A stretch of DNA of 64,000 nt from Pisaster brevispinus (GCA_023634235.1 JAMKCF010000030.1:2232001-2296000), one strand, 5' to 3'. Numbered from the stretch's first letter, positions 1-12,191 are shown. Notes: generated by a model from the sequence alone, not told the origin. A program made the numbers and translations.

Positions 1-984
1 TGGTTTCTGGAGTCCATTTGGTTGTTTAGCATGTCCAGCTGTTGTCATACCTCCTTGTTTGGTGACCTGCCCCTCTCCACTTCTTTTATTTAATGGTCTT
101 AATAATATTCTGCACTCTTGATTTCATTCTTAAGTCCTCATTTGTCACCCTGTCTTTCATTGTTACTCCTTTCATTATTTTTTCCGTAGCCCTCTCTGTC
201 ACCCTTAGTTTTAGTGGTATTTTACAGACAGTCAAATTGACCCAATTCACCAGACGTCATAATGATCATCTTGCTTGTGCCATTTTGGGAGTCCCTGTAA
301 GTTATACAGTGTAGTGTGCATTTAAGGCACACTTACTACAATTTGGACGTGCATTTTGACTCCCAAAATGGTGAGCATGGCCGACAGTAGCTGCAGGTGA
401 CATTGGTGCAAGGGGTCAGTAGAGAATGTTTACAGGGTTCGTCCTTTGTCTCTCATCACATCACACTGCCAAGAGTTGTTGTCTGGCCTGTAGGTGCCCA
501 CTTCTGTGAATTAGCTCTGTTGATAGTTTTTTATTTCAATTCTGCACAGCCCAGCGTCCTTTTAGTTCAGCAACTGAAAGATCACTCCGCTGTGTCAAGT
601 TGTTGACCCAACTGTTTTGAGGGCAACCTGGTCTTCTCCTTGTATGCACTGGAAACCTGCAATCGCTGTAGCTGAAAGACCAGCACTGCCCATGGCATGA
701 CCACACCAGTTTACTGTGCGCTCTGGCCTCTGGTCTAATTGTAAATCATAAGCTTTTTAGAGATATGGTGGACACATTACTAGGGCACCATTTGGTTTGG
801 ATGGATCTGTCTGCTTACACCCAAACAAAACAGTACACTCGTAAAATGACTGCCATATCTCAAAAGGGCTAATGGCACTCCTCTCGATAGATTTTTGTGC
901 TTGCAGCCAAAAGAAATAAGCATTTTACAGTGCACTGTAACGGCACAAATTTGTGTTAAAGTGACACCATGAAATCTGTTCCTG

Positions 985-1190
985 AGCATCTTTAAAAGCT
1001 GTCGACTCTCCATGACTCTGCAGGAAGTTCCCTGAAAATAAACCAATCTTTCTATGTTGTGATGAACATTTTTGAAATTCTCCCTGATCATTAAAAAACT
1101 TTGTCCCTATTATGTTGAATGTAATTCCAAATATCTCTTTGATTCTTGTACAAAATCTCCCTGATTGCAACATGCAAATATTGGCAGCTT
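985..1190 (+). repeat. Dispersed repeat related to the 36-42 kb repeat
   Basis: The segment shares an ordered series of short matches with 39230-39400, 40550-40730 and 42275-42450: AACTCTCC near the start, CCTGAAAATAAA, a TTCATGTT-like block, then TTGACTGCAAGATG/TTGATTGCAACATG before a GCCAGCTT-like end. The matches are colinear, so the pieces are homologous though diverged. Confidence 0.55.
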
Positions 1191-1527
1191 CGCGTCTGCA
1201 ATAAGCTTAAAAGTTGACATTGATGCTCAGCCAGATTGTTGGTTGGAAGCTAGAAAGATTGATATTTTCAAGAGGTCTTTTTCCGCTTCAGGATGTCAAG
1301 ATGACAGAGCAGATGTCCAGACAGCTCTCATATCGGAGGCTCAGTTCATCAAACCCATCAAGAAGTTCATGGCTGGCTTAATCAGGAAGCAGGTAAAAAT
1401 ATAATCTTTTGTTTTATCTTTCTGTGACAACAGAACAACAATGTTAATTTTGTTCAAGTTGATCTTTAATGGATTTGCTCCAATTTACCCCAAATGAACT
1501 AGTGTGTCTATACTCATTCCAAATATC

Positions 1528-1613
1528 ATTTCAGTTGTCTTTCCAAGGGGTCCTGAAAGTACTTGTTGCCAGAACTAAGGGCCTTTGCTTTTGCATCCCC
1601 AAATCTTGTGAGA
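1528..1613 (-). repeat. Inverted copy of the repeat at 12192-12262
   Basis: The reverse complement of this stretch matches 12192-12262 almost base for base, including GGGGATGCAAAAGCAAAGG and CCTTGGAAAGA. No terminal repeat or target-site duplication is evident, so the family is unassigned. Confidence 0.7.
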
Positions 1614-1739
1614 ATTGAAAGGGCCCTGTGTTCCAACTTGCGTATTGATTTAATGTGTATGACTTTGGATGGCATGGGTGGCGTGTGCATGAAGCACTCA
1701 CCTCTCACCACTGTGACCCTGGTCCGAAGAACAACAAAA

Positions 1740-4700
1740 GATCGACATTACCGGCATGGTCAAAATTCCAAGATTTGGGCCAAATTTTTTTGCAATTTTA
1801 TGGTTTCAAATGATACAGAACGGACTCCTGAAGACAGTTTACTGGTGCAGACTGGAAAAATACTTCATGGAATGAGATGTACCGGGAATTGTGTGAGTTA
1901 AGTTTTGGGTCCGAAAAACAAAAATATTGACAATACCGGCGATGGTCAAAATTTCAAGATTGTAAAAATAACTCATAGTTTGAGATGTATCAGGAATTTT
2001 GTGAGTTTAGTTATGGGTCCGAAAAACCAAAAAATCGACCATGCCAGCATGGTTCAAATTTCTAGATTTGGGTCGAATTTTTTTTGCCAATTTTATAGTT
2101 TCAAATGATACAGACGGACTCCTGAAGACAGTTTACTGGTGCAGACTGGAAAAAATACTTCATGGAATGAGATGTACCGGGAATTGTGTGAGTTAAGTTT
2201 TTATTGACAATACCGGCGATGGTCAAAATTTCAAGATTGTAAAAATAATTCATAGTTTGAGATGTATCAGGAATTTTGTGAGTTTAGTTATGGGTCCGAA
2301 AAACCAAAAAATCGACCATGCCGGCATGGTTCAAATTTCTAGGTTTGGGTTGAAATTTCTTTGGCAATTTTATAGTTTCAAATGATACAGAACGGACTCC
2401 TGAAGACAGGTTACTGGTGCAGACTGGAAAAATTAATCATAGAATGGGATGTATCGGGAATTTTGTGAGTTAAGTTTTGGGTCCGAAGAACAAAAATATC
2501 GACAATACCAGCATGGTCAAAATTTCAAGATTTGGGTTGAAGATTTTTGGCAATTTTCTGGTTTTAAATGATACAGAATAGACTCCTGAAGACAGTTAAC
2601 TGGTGCAGACTATTAAAATGATGCATAATTTTTCAGATATTGAGAATTTTGTGAGTTATGGGTCCCAAAACCCTAAAATGCATCAAGATTTTTGGTCAAA
2701 AATCTTTTGGCAATTTTATGGTTTCAAATGATAGAGCACGGACTCCAGAAGACAGTTTACTGGTACAGACTGGAAAAATGATGCATAATTTGTTAGATGA
2801 TGAGAATTTTGTGAGTTTAGTTATGGGTCTGAAAAACCAAAAAAAATCGACCATGCCGGCATGGTCAAAATTTCAAGATTTTGGTTCAAAAAACTTTGGG
2901 CAATTTTATGGTTTCAAATGATACAGAACGGACTCCTGAAGACAGGTTACTGGTGCAGACTGGAAAAATAAATCATAGAATGGGATGTATCGAGAATTTT
3001 GTGAGTTTAGTTATGGGTCCGAAAAATCGACCATGCCTGCATGGTCAAAATTTCAAGATTTGGGTCAATTTTTATGATTTTTAATGATATAGAACAGACT
3101 TCTGAAGACAGTTTACTGGTTCAGACTGGAAACATAATTTATAGAATGAGATGTATCAGGAATTTTGTAAGTTTATAGTTTTGGGTCCGAAAAACCAAAA
3201 AAAGTGACCATACCGGCATGGTCAAAATTTCAAGAGTTTGGGTCAAAAAAATTTTTTGGCAGTTTTATGGTTTCAAATGATAGAGCACGGACTCCTGAAG
3301 ACCGTGTACTGGTGCAATCTCGAAAAATGATGCATAGTTTGTCAGATAATGAGAATTTTGTGAGTTTAGTTATGGGTCCGAAAAACCAAAAAATAGACCA
3401 TCCTGGCATGGTCAAAATTTCAAGTTTTTGGGTCAAGTTTTGTTTGGCATTTTTATGGTTTAAAAAGATAGAGCACAGACTCCAGAAGACAGTTTACTGG
3501 TGCAGACTATAAAATAGATGCATAGTTTGTCAGATATTGAGAAATTTGTGAGTTTAGTTATGGGTCCGAAAAACCAAAAAATCGACCATGCAGGCAATGT
3601 CGAAATTTGGGTTGACAATTTTTTGGCAATTTTGTGGTTTTAAATGATATAGAACAGACTCCTGAAGACAGTTTACCTGTGCAGACTGGAAAAATAACTC
3701 AAAGTATGAGATGTATCAGGAATTTTGTGAGTTTAGTTATGGGTCCGAAAAACCAAAAAATCGACCATGCCAGCATGGTCACAATTTCAAGATTTTGGGT
3801 CAAAAATCTTTCGGCAATTTTATGGTTTCAAATGATAGAGCACGGACTCCTGAAGACAGTTTACTGGTGCAGACTATAAAAATGATACATAGTTTGTCAG
3901 ATATTGAGAATTTTGTGAGTTTAATTTCGGGTCCAAAAAACCAAAAAATCGACCATGCCGGCATGGTCAAATTTTCATGATTTGAGGTCAAAATTCTTTG
4001 CGAATTTTATGGTTTCAAATGATAGAGCACGGACTCCAGAAGACAGTTTACTGGTGCAGACTATAAAAATGATGCATAGTTTGTCAGATATTGAGAATTT
4101 TGTGAGTTTAGTTATGGGTCCGAAAAACCAAAAAACCGACCATGCCGGCATGGTCAAAATTTCAAGATTTGGGTTGACAATTTTTTGGCAATTTTATTGT
4201 TTCAAATGATTGATCACGGACTCCTGAAGACAGTTTACTGGTGCAGATTGGAAAAATATTTCAAAGTATGAGATGTATCAGGAATTTTGTGAGTTTAGTT
4301 ATGGGTCCGAAAAACCAAAAAATCTACCATGCCGGCATGGTCACAATTTCAAGATTTTGGGTCAAAATTCTTTTGGCAATTTTATGGTTTCAAGTGATAG
4401 AGCACGGACTCCTGAAGACAGTTTACTGGTGATGACCGGAAAAAAGATGCATAGTTTGTCAGATATTGAGAATTTTGTGAGTTTAGTTATGTGTCCGAAA
4501 AAACAAAAAACTGACCATGCCGGCATGGTCAAAATTTCAAGATTTTGGGTCAAATTTTGTTTGGCAATTTTATGGTTTCAAATGATAGAGCACAGAATCC
4601 AGAAGATAGTTTACTGGTGCAGACATAAAAATGATGCATAGTTTGTCAGATGATGAGAATTTTTTGAATTTAGTTATGGGTCTGAAAAACCAAAAAATCG

Positions 4701-7700
4701 ACCATGCCGGCATGGTCAAAATTTCAACATTTTGGGTCAAAAATCTTTTGGCAATTTTATGGTTTCAAATGATAGAGCACGGACTCCTGAAGACCGTTTA
4801 CTGGTGCAATCTGGAAAAATGATGCATAGTTTGTCAGATAATGAGAATTTTATGAGTTTAGTTATGGGTCCGAAAAACCAAAAAATCGACCATGCCGGCA
4901 TGGTCAAAATTTCAAGATTTTGGGTCAAAAATCTTTTGGCAGTTTTATGGTTTCAAATGATAGAGCACTGACTCCTGAAGACCGTTTACTGGTGCAATCT
5001 CGAAAAATGTTGCATAGTTTGTCAGATAAGAAGAATTTTGTGAGTTTAGTTATGGGTCCGAAAAACCAAAAAATCGACCATGCCGGCATGGTCAAATTTT
5101 CATGATTTGAGGTCAAAATTCTTTGCGAATTTTATGGTTTCAAATGATAGAGCACGGACTCCAGAAGACAGTTTACTGGTGCAGACTATAAAAATGATGC
5201 ATAGTTTGTCAGATATTGAGAATTTTGTGAGTTTAGTTATGGGTCCGAAAAACCAAAAAAAACGACCATGCCGGCATGGTCAAAATTTCAAGATTTGGGT
5301 TGACAATTTTTTGGCAATTTTATTGTTTCAAATGATTGATCACGGACTCCTGAAGACAGTTTACTGGTGCAGACTGGAAAAATAACTCGAAGTATGAGAT
5401 GTATCAGGAATTTTGTGAGTTTAGTTATGGGTCCGAAAAACCAAAAAATCGACCATGCCGGCATGGTCACAATTTCATGATTTTGGGTCAAAATTCTTTT
5501 AGCAATTTTATGGTTTCAAATGATAGAGCACGGACTCCTGAAGACAGTTTACTGGTGATGACTGGAAAAAAGATGCATAGTTTGTCAGATATTGAGAATT
5601 TTGTGAGTTAAGTTATGTGTCCGATAAACCAAAAAATTTACCATGCCGGCATGGTCAAAATTTCATGATTTGAGGTCAAAATTCTTTGCGAATTTTATGG
5701 GTTCAAATGATAGATCACTGACTCCAGAAGACAGTTTACTGGTGCAGACTATAAAAATGATGATAGTTTGTCAGATATTGAGAATTGTGTGAGTTTAGTT
5801 ATGGGTCCGAAAAACCAAAAAACCGACCATGCCGGCATGGTCAAAATTTCAAGATTTGGGTTGACAATTTTTTGGCAATTTTATTGTTTCAAATGATTGA
5901 TCACGGACTCCTGAAGACAGTTTACTGGTGCAGACTGGAAAAATAACTCGAAGTATGAGATGTATCAGGAATTTTGTGAGTTTAGTTATGGGTCCGAAAA
6001 ACCAAAAAATCGACCATGCCGGCATGGTCACAATTTCATGATTTTGGGTCAAAATTCTTTTAGCAATTTTATGGTTTCAAATGATAGAGCACGGACTCCT
6101 GAAGACAGTTTACTGGTGATGACTGGAAAAAAGATGCATAGTTTGTCAGATATTGAGAATTTTGTGAGTTAAGTTATGTGTCCGATAAACCAAAAAATTG
6201 ACCATGCCGGCATGGTCAAAATTTCATGATTTGAGGTCAAAATTCTTTGCGAATTTTATGGGTTCAAATGATAGATCACTGACTCCAGAAGACAGTTTAC
6301 TGGTGCAGACTATAAAAATGATGATAGTTTGTCAGATATTGAGAATTGTGTGAGTTTAGTTATGGGTCCGAAAAACCAAAAAACCGACCATGCCGGCATG
6401 GTCAAAATTTCAAGATTTGGGTTGACAATTTTTTGGCAATTTTATTGTTTCAAATGATTGATCAAGGACTCCTGAAGACAGTTTACTGGTGCAGATTGGA
6501 AAAATAACTCAAAGTTTGAGATGTATCAGGAATTTTGTGAGTTTAGTTATGGGTCCGAAAAACCAAAAAATCGACCATGCCGGCATGGTCACAATTTGAA
6601 GATTTTGGGTCAAAATTCTTTTGGCAATTTTATGGTTTCAAGTGATAGAGCACGGACTCCTGAAGACAGTTTACTGTTGATGACCGGAAAAAGATGCATA
6701 GTTTGTCAGATATTGAGAATTTTGTGAGTTTAGTTATGTGTCCGAAAAACCAAAAAATTTACCATGCCGGCATGGTCACAATTTCAAGATTTTGGGTCAA
6801 AATTCTTTTGGCAATTTTATGGTTTCAAATGATAGAGCACGGACTCCTGAAGACAGTTTACTGGTGATGACTGGAAAAAAGATGCATAGTTTGTCAGATA
6901 TTGAGAATTTTGTGAGTTTAGTTATGTGTCCGAAAAACAAAAAAATTTACCATGCCGGCATGGTCAAAATTTCAAGATTTTTTGTCAAATTTAGTTTGGC
7001 AATTTTATGGTTTCAAATGATAGAGCACAGACTCCAGAAGATAGTTTACTGGTGCAGACATAAAAATGATGCATAGTTTGTCAGATGATGAGAATTTTTT
7101 GAGTTTAGTTATGGGTCTGAAAAACCAAAAAATAGACCATGCCGGCATGGTCAAAATTTCAAGATTTTGGGTCAAAAATCTTTTGGCAATTTTATGGTTT
7201 CAAATGATAGAGCACGGACTCCTGAAGACCGTTTACTGGTGCAATCTGGAAAAATGATGCATAGTTTGTCAGATAATGAGAATTTTATCTGTTTAGTTAT
7301 GGGTCCGAAAAACCAAAAAATCTACCATGCCGGCATGGTCAAAATTTCAAGATTTTGGGTAAAAACTCTTTTGGCAGTTTTATGGTTTCAAATGATAGAG
7401 CACTGACTCCTGAAGACCGTTTACTGGTGCAATCTCGAAAAATGATGCATAGTTTGTCAGATAAGAAGAATTTTGTGAGTTTAGTTATGGGTCCGAAAAA
7501 CCAAAAAATCGACCATGCCGGCATGGTCAAATTTTCATGATTTGAGATCAAAATTCTTTGCGAATTTTATGGTTTCAAATGATAGAGCACGGACTCCAGA
7601 AGACAGTTTACTGGTGCAGACTATAAAAATGATGCATAGTTTGTCAGATATTGAGAATTTTGTGAGTTTAGTTATGGGTCAGAAAAACCAAAAAACCGAC

Positions 7701-8310
7701 CATGCCGGCATGGTCAAAATTTCAAGATTTGGGTTGACAATTTTTTGGCAATTTTATGGTTTCAAATGATAGAGCACGGACTCATGAAGACAGTTTACTG
7801 GTGATGACTGGAAAAAAGATGCATAGTTTGTCAGATATTGAGAATTTTGTGAGTTTAGTTATGTGTCCGAAAAACCAAAAAATTTATCATGCCGGCATGG
7901 TCAAAATTTCAAGATTTTGGGTCAAATTTTGTTTGGCAATTTTATGGTTTCAAATGATAGAGCACAGACTCCAGAAGACAGTTTACTGGTGCAGACATAA
8001 AAATGATGCATAGTTTGTCAGATGATGATAATTTTGTGAGTTTAGTTATGGGTCCGAAAAACCAAAAAATAGACCATGCCGGCATGGTCAAAATTTCAAG
8101 ATTTTGGGTCAAAAATCTTTTGGCAATTTTATGGTTTCAAATGATAGAGCACGGACTCCTGAAGACCGTTTACTGGTGCAATCTGGAAAAATGATGCATA
8201 GTTTGTTAGATGATGAGAATTTTGTGAGTTTAGTTATGGGTCCGAAAAACCAAAAAATAGACCATGCCGGCATGGTCAAAATTTCAGGATTTCAATGGTT
8301 ATAGCATATA
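1740..8310. repeat. Satellite array, about 36 units of ~187 bp
   Basis: The block GACCATGCCGGCATGGTC recurs at regular intervals (for example near 4333, 4522, 4708, 4896, 5083, 5270, 5458), giving a period of 187-188 bp. Each unit also carries CACGGACTCCTGAAGACAG, TTTGTCAGATATTGAGAATT and TATGGTTTCAAATGATAGAG. Units at the left edge (1740-3200) are the most diverged; those in the middle and right are nearly uniform, as expected when unequal exchange homogenises an array. Higher-order copies occur: 5288-5849 is repeated 561 bp (three units) later, and the block near 4630-5385 recurs about 2435 bp (13 units) later. All open frames inside are by-products of the repeat. The right edge at about 8290 passes abruptly into unique sequence. 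Confidence 0.97.
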
Positions 8311-8660
8311 GACTGTTAGGGTGACACATCAAGGCCTGGAGCAGGTACTTCAATAAGCTAAGATTGATCTAAACTGTGTATCAATCTCAGTTGCCAAGCA
8401 AAGTGTCGTAAAACAAATCACTTTACTGTAATTCTTGTCAAAACATCTTAAGATGAATCTAAGTACTTTGTGAAATCATAGAGAAAGGACCACGGAAGGA
8501 CTTTCTCTATGGTGAAATCAAGCTCTGGAATTCTACCTTGAAATGAGCACGGCCATTTTCATTTTGCAAAGGGCATTCCCAACAATATTAAAGTCTATTG
8601 GAAATTTTTAGTCATCAAGGCCAAGACCAGGGCAACACTGAAGGCCTCGCGCTTTGTGGC
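8311..8660. other. Non-repetitive spacer, nothing recognised
   Basis: I see no exon-like frame with splice borders, no RNA gene and no match to other parts of the window. Confidence 0.4.
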
Positions 8661-8667
8661 CTCTATG

Positions 8668-8792
8668 AAAAGCCCGGCTCATACTTTCTGTGAATACGAT
8701 TTTCTCAAGAGTTGAGCTGTGCTCTTGCAAAACATTCGCAGCGAAAACAGAGTTGTGACGCAAACATTTGGAAGTATAAACCAGGCTTAATT
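8668..8792. mobile_element. Diverged MITE of the GCCCGGTTCATACTTCC family
   Basis: It begins AGCCCGGCTCATACTTTC and ends GAAGTATAAACCAGGCTTAA, an imperfect terminal inverted repeat matching the better preserved copy at 9657-9837. The middle shares GTTGAGCTGTGCTC and CAAAACATTCGCAGCG with that copy. It is about 125 bp long, with no coding capacity. Confidence 0.7.
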
Positions 8793-9049
8793 CCTGGCAT
8801 GCACATCTTCTTCCTGTAGTTCAACAACAATTTATAGGTTTATTAGTTTAAAGGTAGTAGTTTAAAGTCTTATTATCCCAATGTTTTACTGTGATTCCAT
8901 TTATACATGGTTTTGCTTTTTAGCTGTTGACACATTCCGACTTTATTCATTAAACACGGCACTGTAATAAAAATTTTAAAAGTTCACAAGTTGTCCCGTT
9001 TCTTATGATATTTGATTATTTTATCTTCGTACCAAAGAGGCGTGTTCTT

Positions 9050-9125
9050 ATGGCTGAACCAATGGAGTGTGGGTTCGATTGCGAGTGTCCTTGAGCTAGG
9101 CACTTCCTTGAGCTAGGCACTATTG
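9050..9125 (+). repeat. tRNA-derived SINE fragment
   Basis: A B-box-like TGGGTTCGATT is followed by TGTCCTTGAGCTAGGCACTT, the conserved body that follows the tRNA part in the SINEs at 20660 and 49500-49873. The block CCTTGAGCTAGGCACT is duplicated in tandem. The 5' tRNA half is degenerate. Confidence 0.6.
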
Positions 9126-9182
9126 AGTCCTATTGATACTATTGAGTCCTATGAACCATGCTAATAGACATTTTGCATTGGC

Positions 9183-9345
9183 ATCATACAGCCGCCATTC
9201 AGAGGTAAACTGATGACGAAACAATGGAAAAGCACAGTTTTGTATGCGTGGTGCTCAGGATTGACCAATGAACTACCTCCATTTGACCTCTAGGCAAGGG
9301 CGCCCATCTCAAATGACGTCATGTGCATCAGGTCTATTACACTCA
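9183..9345 (+). repeat. Dispersed repeat, second copy at 19965-20150
   Basis: Both copies run colinearly through CAGCCGCC, AACTGATGACGAAACAATGG (variant TGATGATGAAACAATGG), a TTTGTATG block, TTTGACCTCTA and AAATGACGTCATGTGCA. The identity of the element is unknown; no terminal repeat is visible. Confidence 0.7.
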
Positions 9346-9589
9346 CTCATGCGAACAGACAGTTGTTGGTAGGACTTTGTCAGATGTGGGGGGATTGTTG
9401 CCCCCCCCCCCTGGCTACACGGCTGTACTCTAATTCCAACAGCCTTAACCCTAACCCTTATGTATATGGTTATCGGAAGATTTTTTAATGACTACTTTTC
9501 AAGTGAAAATGGTGTATTTTTTATAGTAAATTTGCTCGCAGGTCTTTTTTATGCACTAGTTTAATTAGTTTGGCTGAGCTAATTAGTGA

Positions 9590-9985
9590 ACCAACTTGAC
9601 CGGGTGCCTACGGATGATGGTTTGGGATATAAGGAAGACAGTAATGAAAAGATTAAAGCCCGGTTCATACTTCCTGCGAACGCGAATGCGAAGCGAATAT
9701 TGACGTCACAAATTCGCAACGAATAATTCGCAGCAGTTGAAATGTGCTCAACTCCTGCGAAACATTCGCTGCAAAAATGGCCATGTGACGTCAAAATTCG
9801 CTTCGCATTCGCATTCGCAGGAAGTATGAACCGGGCTTAAGGAATTCAGAATTCCGTTGGCTCTGTCACAGACCGTCGTTGACAAGGTTTGTAAAAATTT
9901 GGTGCTAGCACCAAATTTGTGCCAGCACCAAGTTTGGTGCCGGCACTAAAGTTAGTGCTGACTTCAGTCTGGTCTACTTTATCAT
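9590..9985 (+). repeat. Direct repeat, left copy (with MITE insertion)
   Basis: The sequence flanking the MITE, GATGATGGTTTGGGATAT...GAAGACA on the left and ACCGTCGTTGACAAGG through GACTTCAGTCTGGTCT on the right, recurs in the same order at 10575-10760. A cluster of palindromes near 9900-9955 (GGTGCTAGCACC, GTGCCAGCAC, GGTGCCGGCAC) lies in its right part. Confidence 0.65.
9657..9837. mobile_element. MITE with long terminal inverted repeats
   Basis: Left end AGCCCGGTTCATACTTCCTG and right end CAGGAAGTATGAACCGGGCT are perfect inverted complements. Pairing continues inward through the GCGAATGCGAAGCGAAT block on both sides, so almost the whole 180 bp can fold back. The flanks allow a 3-bp TAA duplication (PIF/Harbinger-like) or a TTAA site shifted by one base, so the superfamily is uncertain. 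It sits inside the direct repeat 9590-9980 / 10575-10760, and the other copy of that repeat lacks it. Confidence 0.85.
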
Positions 9986-10187
9986 AAACAAGGTATCCAC
10001 ACAAAAAGCAAGTTTGTAAACTAAATGTAGTAAGTTCTCATTCTAAATTTCGATATTATTGTAATCGTTTTAAAGAATGCGATGAGATATATATTTAAAT
10101 GTTAAACACTATTTTGCTGGGGGTTTCTTATTTTCCAAACAGCACACACAGTACACAGTACAGAGTACAGATTTTTTCCCTAGAGAA

Positions 10188-10540
10188 AGCCTGCATTTTG
10201 AAAAGATCCTTAACTTGGTATTTTTAAAACGGCGGACGAATTACCAGGCTTTTAAATCTTTCAAAGCCTGAAGAGGAAAAGCCTGCGTTTCGAAAATACC
10301 CGATACGGGTATTTTCGAAACGGCGGAGCAGAATGACCAGGCTCTTACGTTTTTCACAAAGCCTGAAGAAGGAAAGCGTGCGTTTCGAAAATACCCAGAT
10401 GAAACGGCGGACTGTAATTACCAGGCTTTTAGGTTTTTCAAAGCCTGAAAAGGGTAAGCCTGCGTTTCGAACATACTTTAAAGTGGGTATTTTCGAAACG
10501 GTGGACTGGAATTACCAGGCTTTAACACAAAATTCAAATC
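10188..10540 (+). repeat. Tandem repeat, 4 copies of ~90 bp
   Basis: Units begin near 10188, 10279, 10373 and 10457 with AGCCTGCGTTTCGAAAATAC (variants) and continue through AACGGCGGACTG, AATTACCAGGCTTTTA and TTTCAAAGCCTGAA. The block CCCGATACGGGTATTTTCG in the second unit forms an inverted pair with the preceding CGAAAATACCC. It lies between the two copies of the 9590/10575 direct repeat. Confidence 0.85.
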
Positions 10541-10574
10541 CCGAAACAGCTACATGTATTTTGTGAAACAATTA

Positions 10575-10760
10575 TTTAATCGGGACGCATATGGATTATG
10601 ATTTGGGATGTACGAAAGACATCCGAGTAGAAACAAATAAAGATTTGACGATTTTACAGGTTCAGGGTTACGTTCGCACTGTCAATGACGGTCGTTAACA
10701 AGGTTTTTGAAATTTTGTGCTGGCACTAAACGTAGTGCCGACTTCAGTCTGGTCTGTGTG
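10575..10760 (+). repeat. Direct repeat, right copy (no MITE)
   Basis: Colinear with 9590-9985: GGATTATGATTTGGGATGTA, GAAAGACA, GACGGTCGTTAACAAGG, TGTGCTGGCACTAAA and GACTTCAGTCTGGTCT. The absence of the MITE makes it the empty-site counterpart. Confidence 0.65.
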
Positions 10761-10891
10761 GGCCTTTGTAGACAGAATCACAGACCGCAGATCCACTGAA
10801 AACCTGCCGTAGATTTTCAACTTTCAAAATGTATAATGATCCGTCTGGAATCCTTTAAATACACGTTAAGCATAAAGTATTGCTGTAAGTC

Positions 10892-11047
10892 ATGGGCAAA
10901 CAGAGTAAAAGCAGGCCTGCCAGGCGGTATGAAACCAATGGAAAGAAAGACGCCGCCGTTAAACCAAAATAAATTGATGACAGTGGAATGGAATCAGGAA
11001 TGGAGTCGGATATGGAGACGGACACGGTTGCTCCAACAGAGAGACAG
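10892..11047 (+). CDS. DDX54: DDX54 putative exon 1 (start codon, in-frame stop)
   Basis: ATG at 10892 opens a basic start (MGKQSKSRPARR), then an acidic stretch (DDSGMESGMESD), ending ERQ with donor CAG|GTAAAA. The length, 156 nt (phase 0), fits exon 2, which starts in phase 0. A TAA at 10970-10972 interrupts the frame at codon 27. The basic-then-acidic composition resembles DDX54 N-termini, but sequence conservation there is low, so assignment rests on phase, position and composition. Confidence 0.5.
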
Positions 11048-12191
11048 GTAAAATAATATCACCAGCACTGGGTACTATTTATTACTTATTCCTACAATGT
11101 CCAGTGGTCATATACATAACTAGTATTTAGGCAGTGTACATATGTGAAAAATTAAGAACAATCGTATTCAGCTAACCCGTTTTTAACCAGCTTTCACTTT
11201 TATTATAATTATATAAAAATTCTAAAATAGTAATTAGTATTTTAAAAAAAGACCCCAGGCATACAGGGCCGGCTAACTGGATGGGGCGCTGTACTCCTTT
11301 AAAAAATGTTTTTAACAACTTCGGTAGTTCGATGGAAGATGTCAAAAATTTATTGAAGAGATATACTTGCAATTAATGACTGAACAGTGGATGTCAAATG
11401 TTCATGACATTAGGTAGCTATGGCCTAAGTCGCCCCTAGCAAAGCCACCCCCTGACGACAGAGTCGCCCCCCGACAAAGCTGCCCCATGTAAAAGTTTGA
11501 GTGATAAAGTCATTTTAAAAAGTGACTGTGCAATTTTTTTTTGTTTAGGCCTGACGTTTCAACTTTTGTTTTGAGTCTTTCATGAAGGCTTTTGCTTTAG
11601 CTTCCAAGAGAGGCTCCAAGTTTAATCTGCTAGAGTTGTTAACAAGTTGGTAAAAAACAATGGGGTGCCTACCCTTATTTAAAAAAAGGTACAAAATTTA
11701 ATGAAAATTTAAACACATAAACTTTGTTCCTTGCACGTACACCAAAACCAAGTACCGGTAATACATTTTATTGCAACCTTTGTGGGAGGGGGTCTACCGG
11801 CGTTGGATGGTCAAATTTAAATGTTTCTTGTTTTTTATCACTTCAAAAGCCCCGAGGGACTTCATCATTCAGGAGATCCTAAACAGGTCCATTCCACATA
11901 TCTTAGATGGGGGTTAGTTCCCAGAGTTGTGTAAAAAAACAATTATGGGCTGTGAAATGTTTTCCTTGCATACAAATGTACACAAAATCTGGTATACCAG
12001 CGCACATAAGCACAGAGCTACACAGATCTAACCCTCTGATAAGTGAAACAATCTGTTCAGCTGTCTCTTCTCTGTAACAGGCTTGGCTTGTCAAGTTTTG
12101 TCAACTGGTTGTTGAAGGCCACCACTCAATCAGTGCAATGAATTGAGCAATTTTTAGCCAATAGGGTGAAACGTTTCTTTCTGCCAATCAC

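Larger units (their letters stand above)
1..1740. other. No confident gene; possible exon and two repeat pieces
   Basis: I recognise no gene here. One stretch at about 1246-1392 stays open on the plus strand and ends at a donor-like CAG|GTAAAA, so it could be an exon, but its peptide resembles nothing I know. Positions 985-1190 look like a diverged copy of the repeat at 39230-39400. Positions 1528-1613 are an inverted copy of 12192-12262, sharing the stretch that includes AGTACTTGTTGCCAGAAC. The flank is therefore mostly dispersed repeat. Confidence 0.4.

Noticed and set aside
7580..7640. Hammerhead-like core (CTGAAGA, CAGT...ACTG, GAAAA) in the satellite unit
   Set aside because: Stem I cannot form, many units replace GGAAAA by ATAAAA or CAGT by CCGT without compensation, so the core is not conserved.
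1800..8304. Many 60-120 codon frames in the satellite
   Set aside because: They repeat with the unit, occur on both strands and in several frames, and match no protein family.
9444..9462. Telomere repeat (CTAACCCTTA)
   Set aside because: Only two units of CCCTAA, within ordinary sequence.
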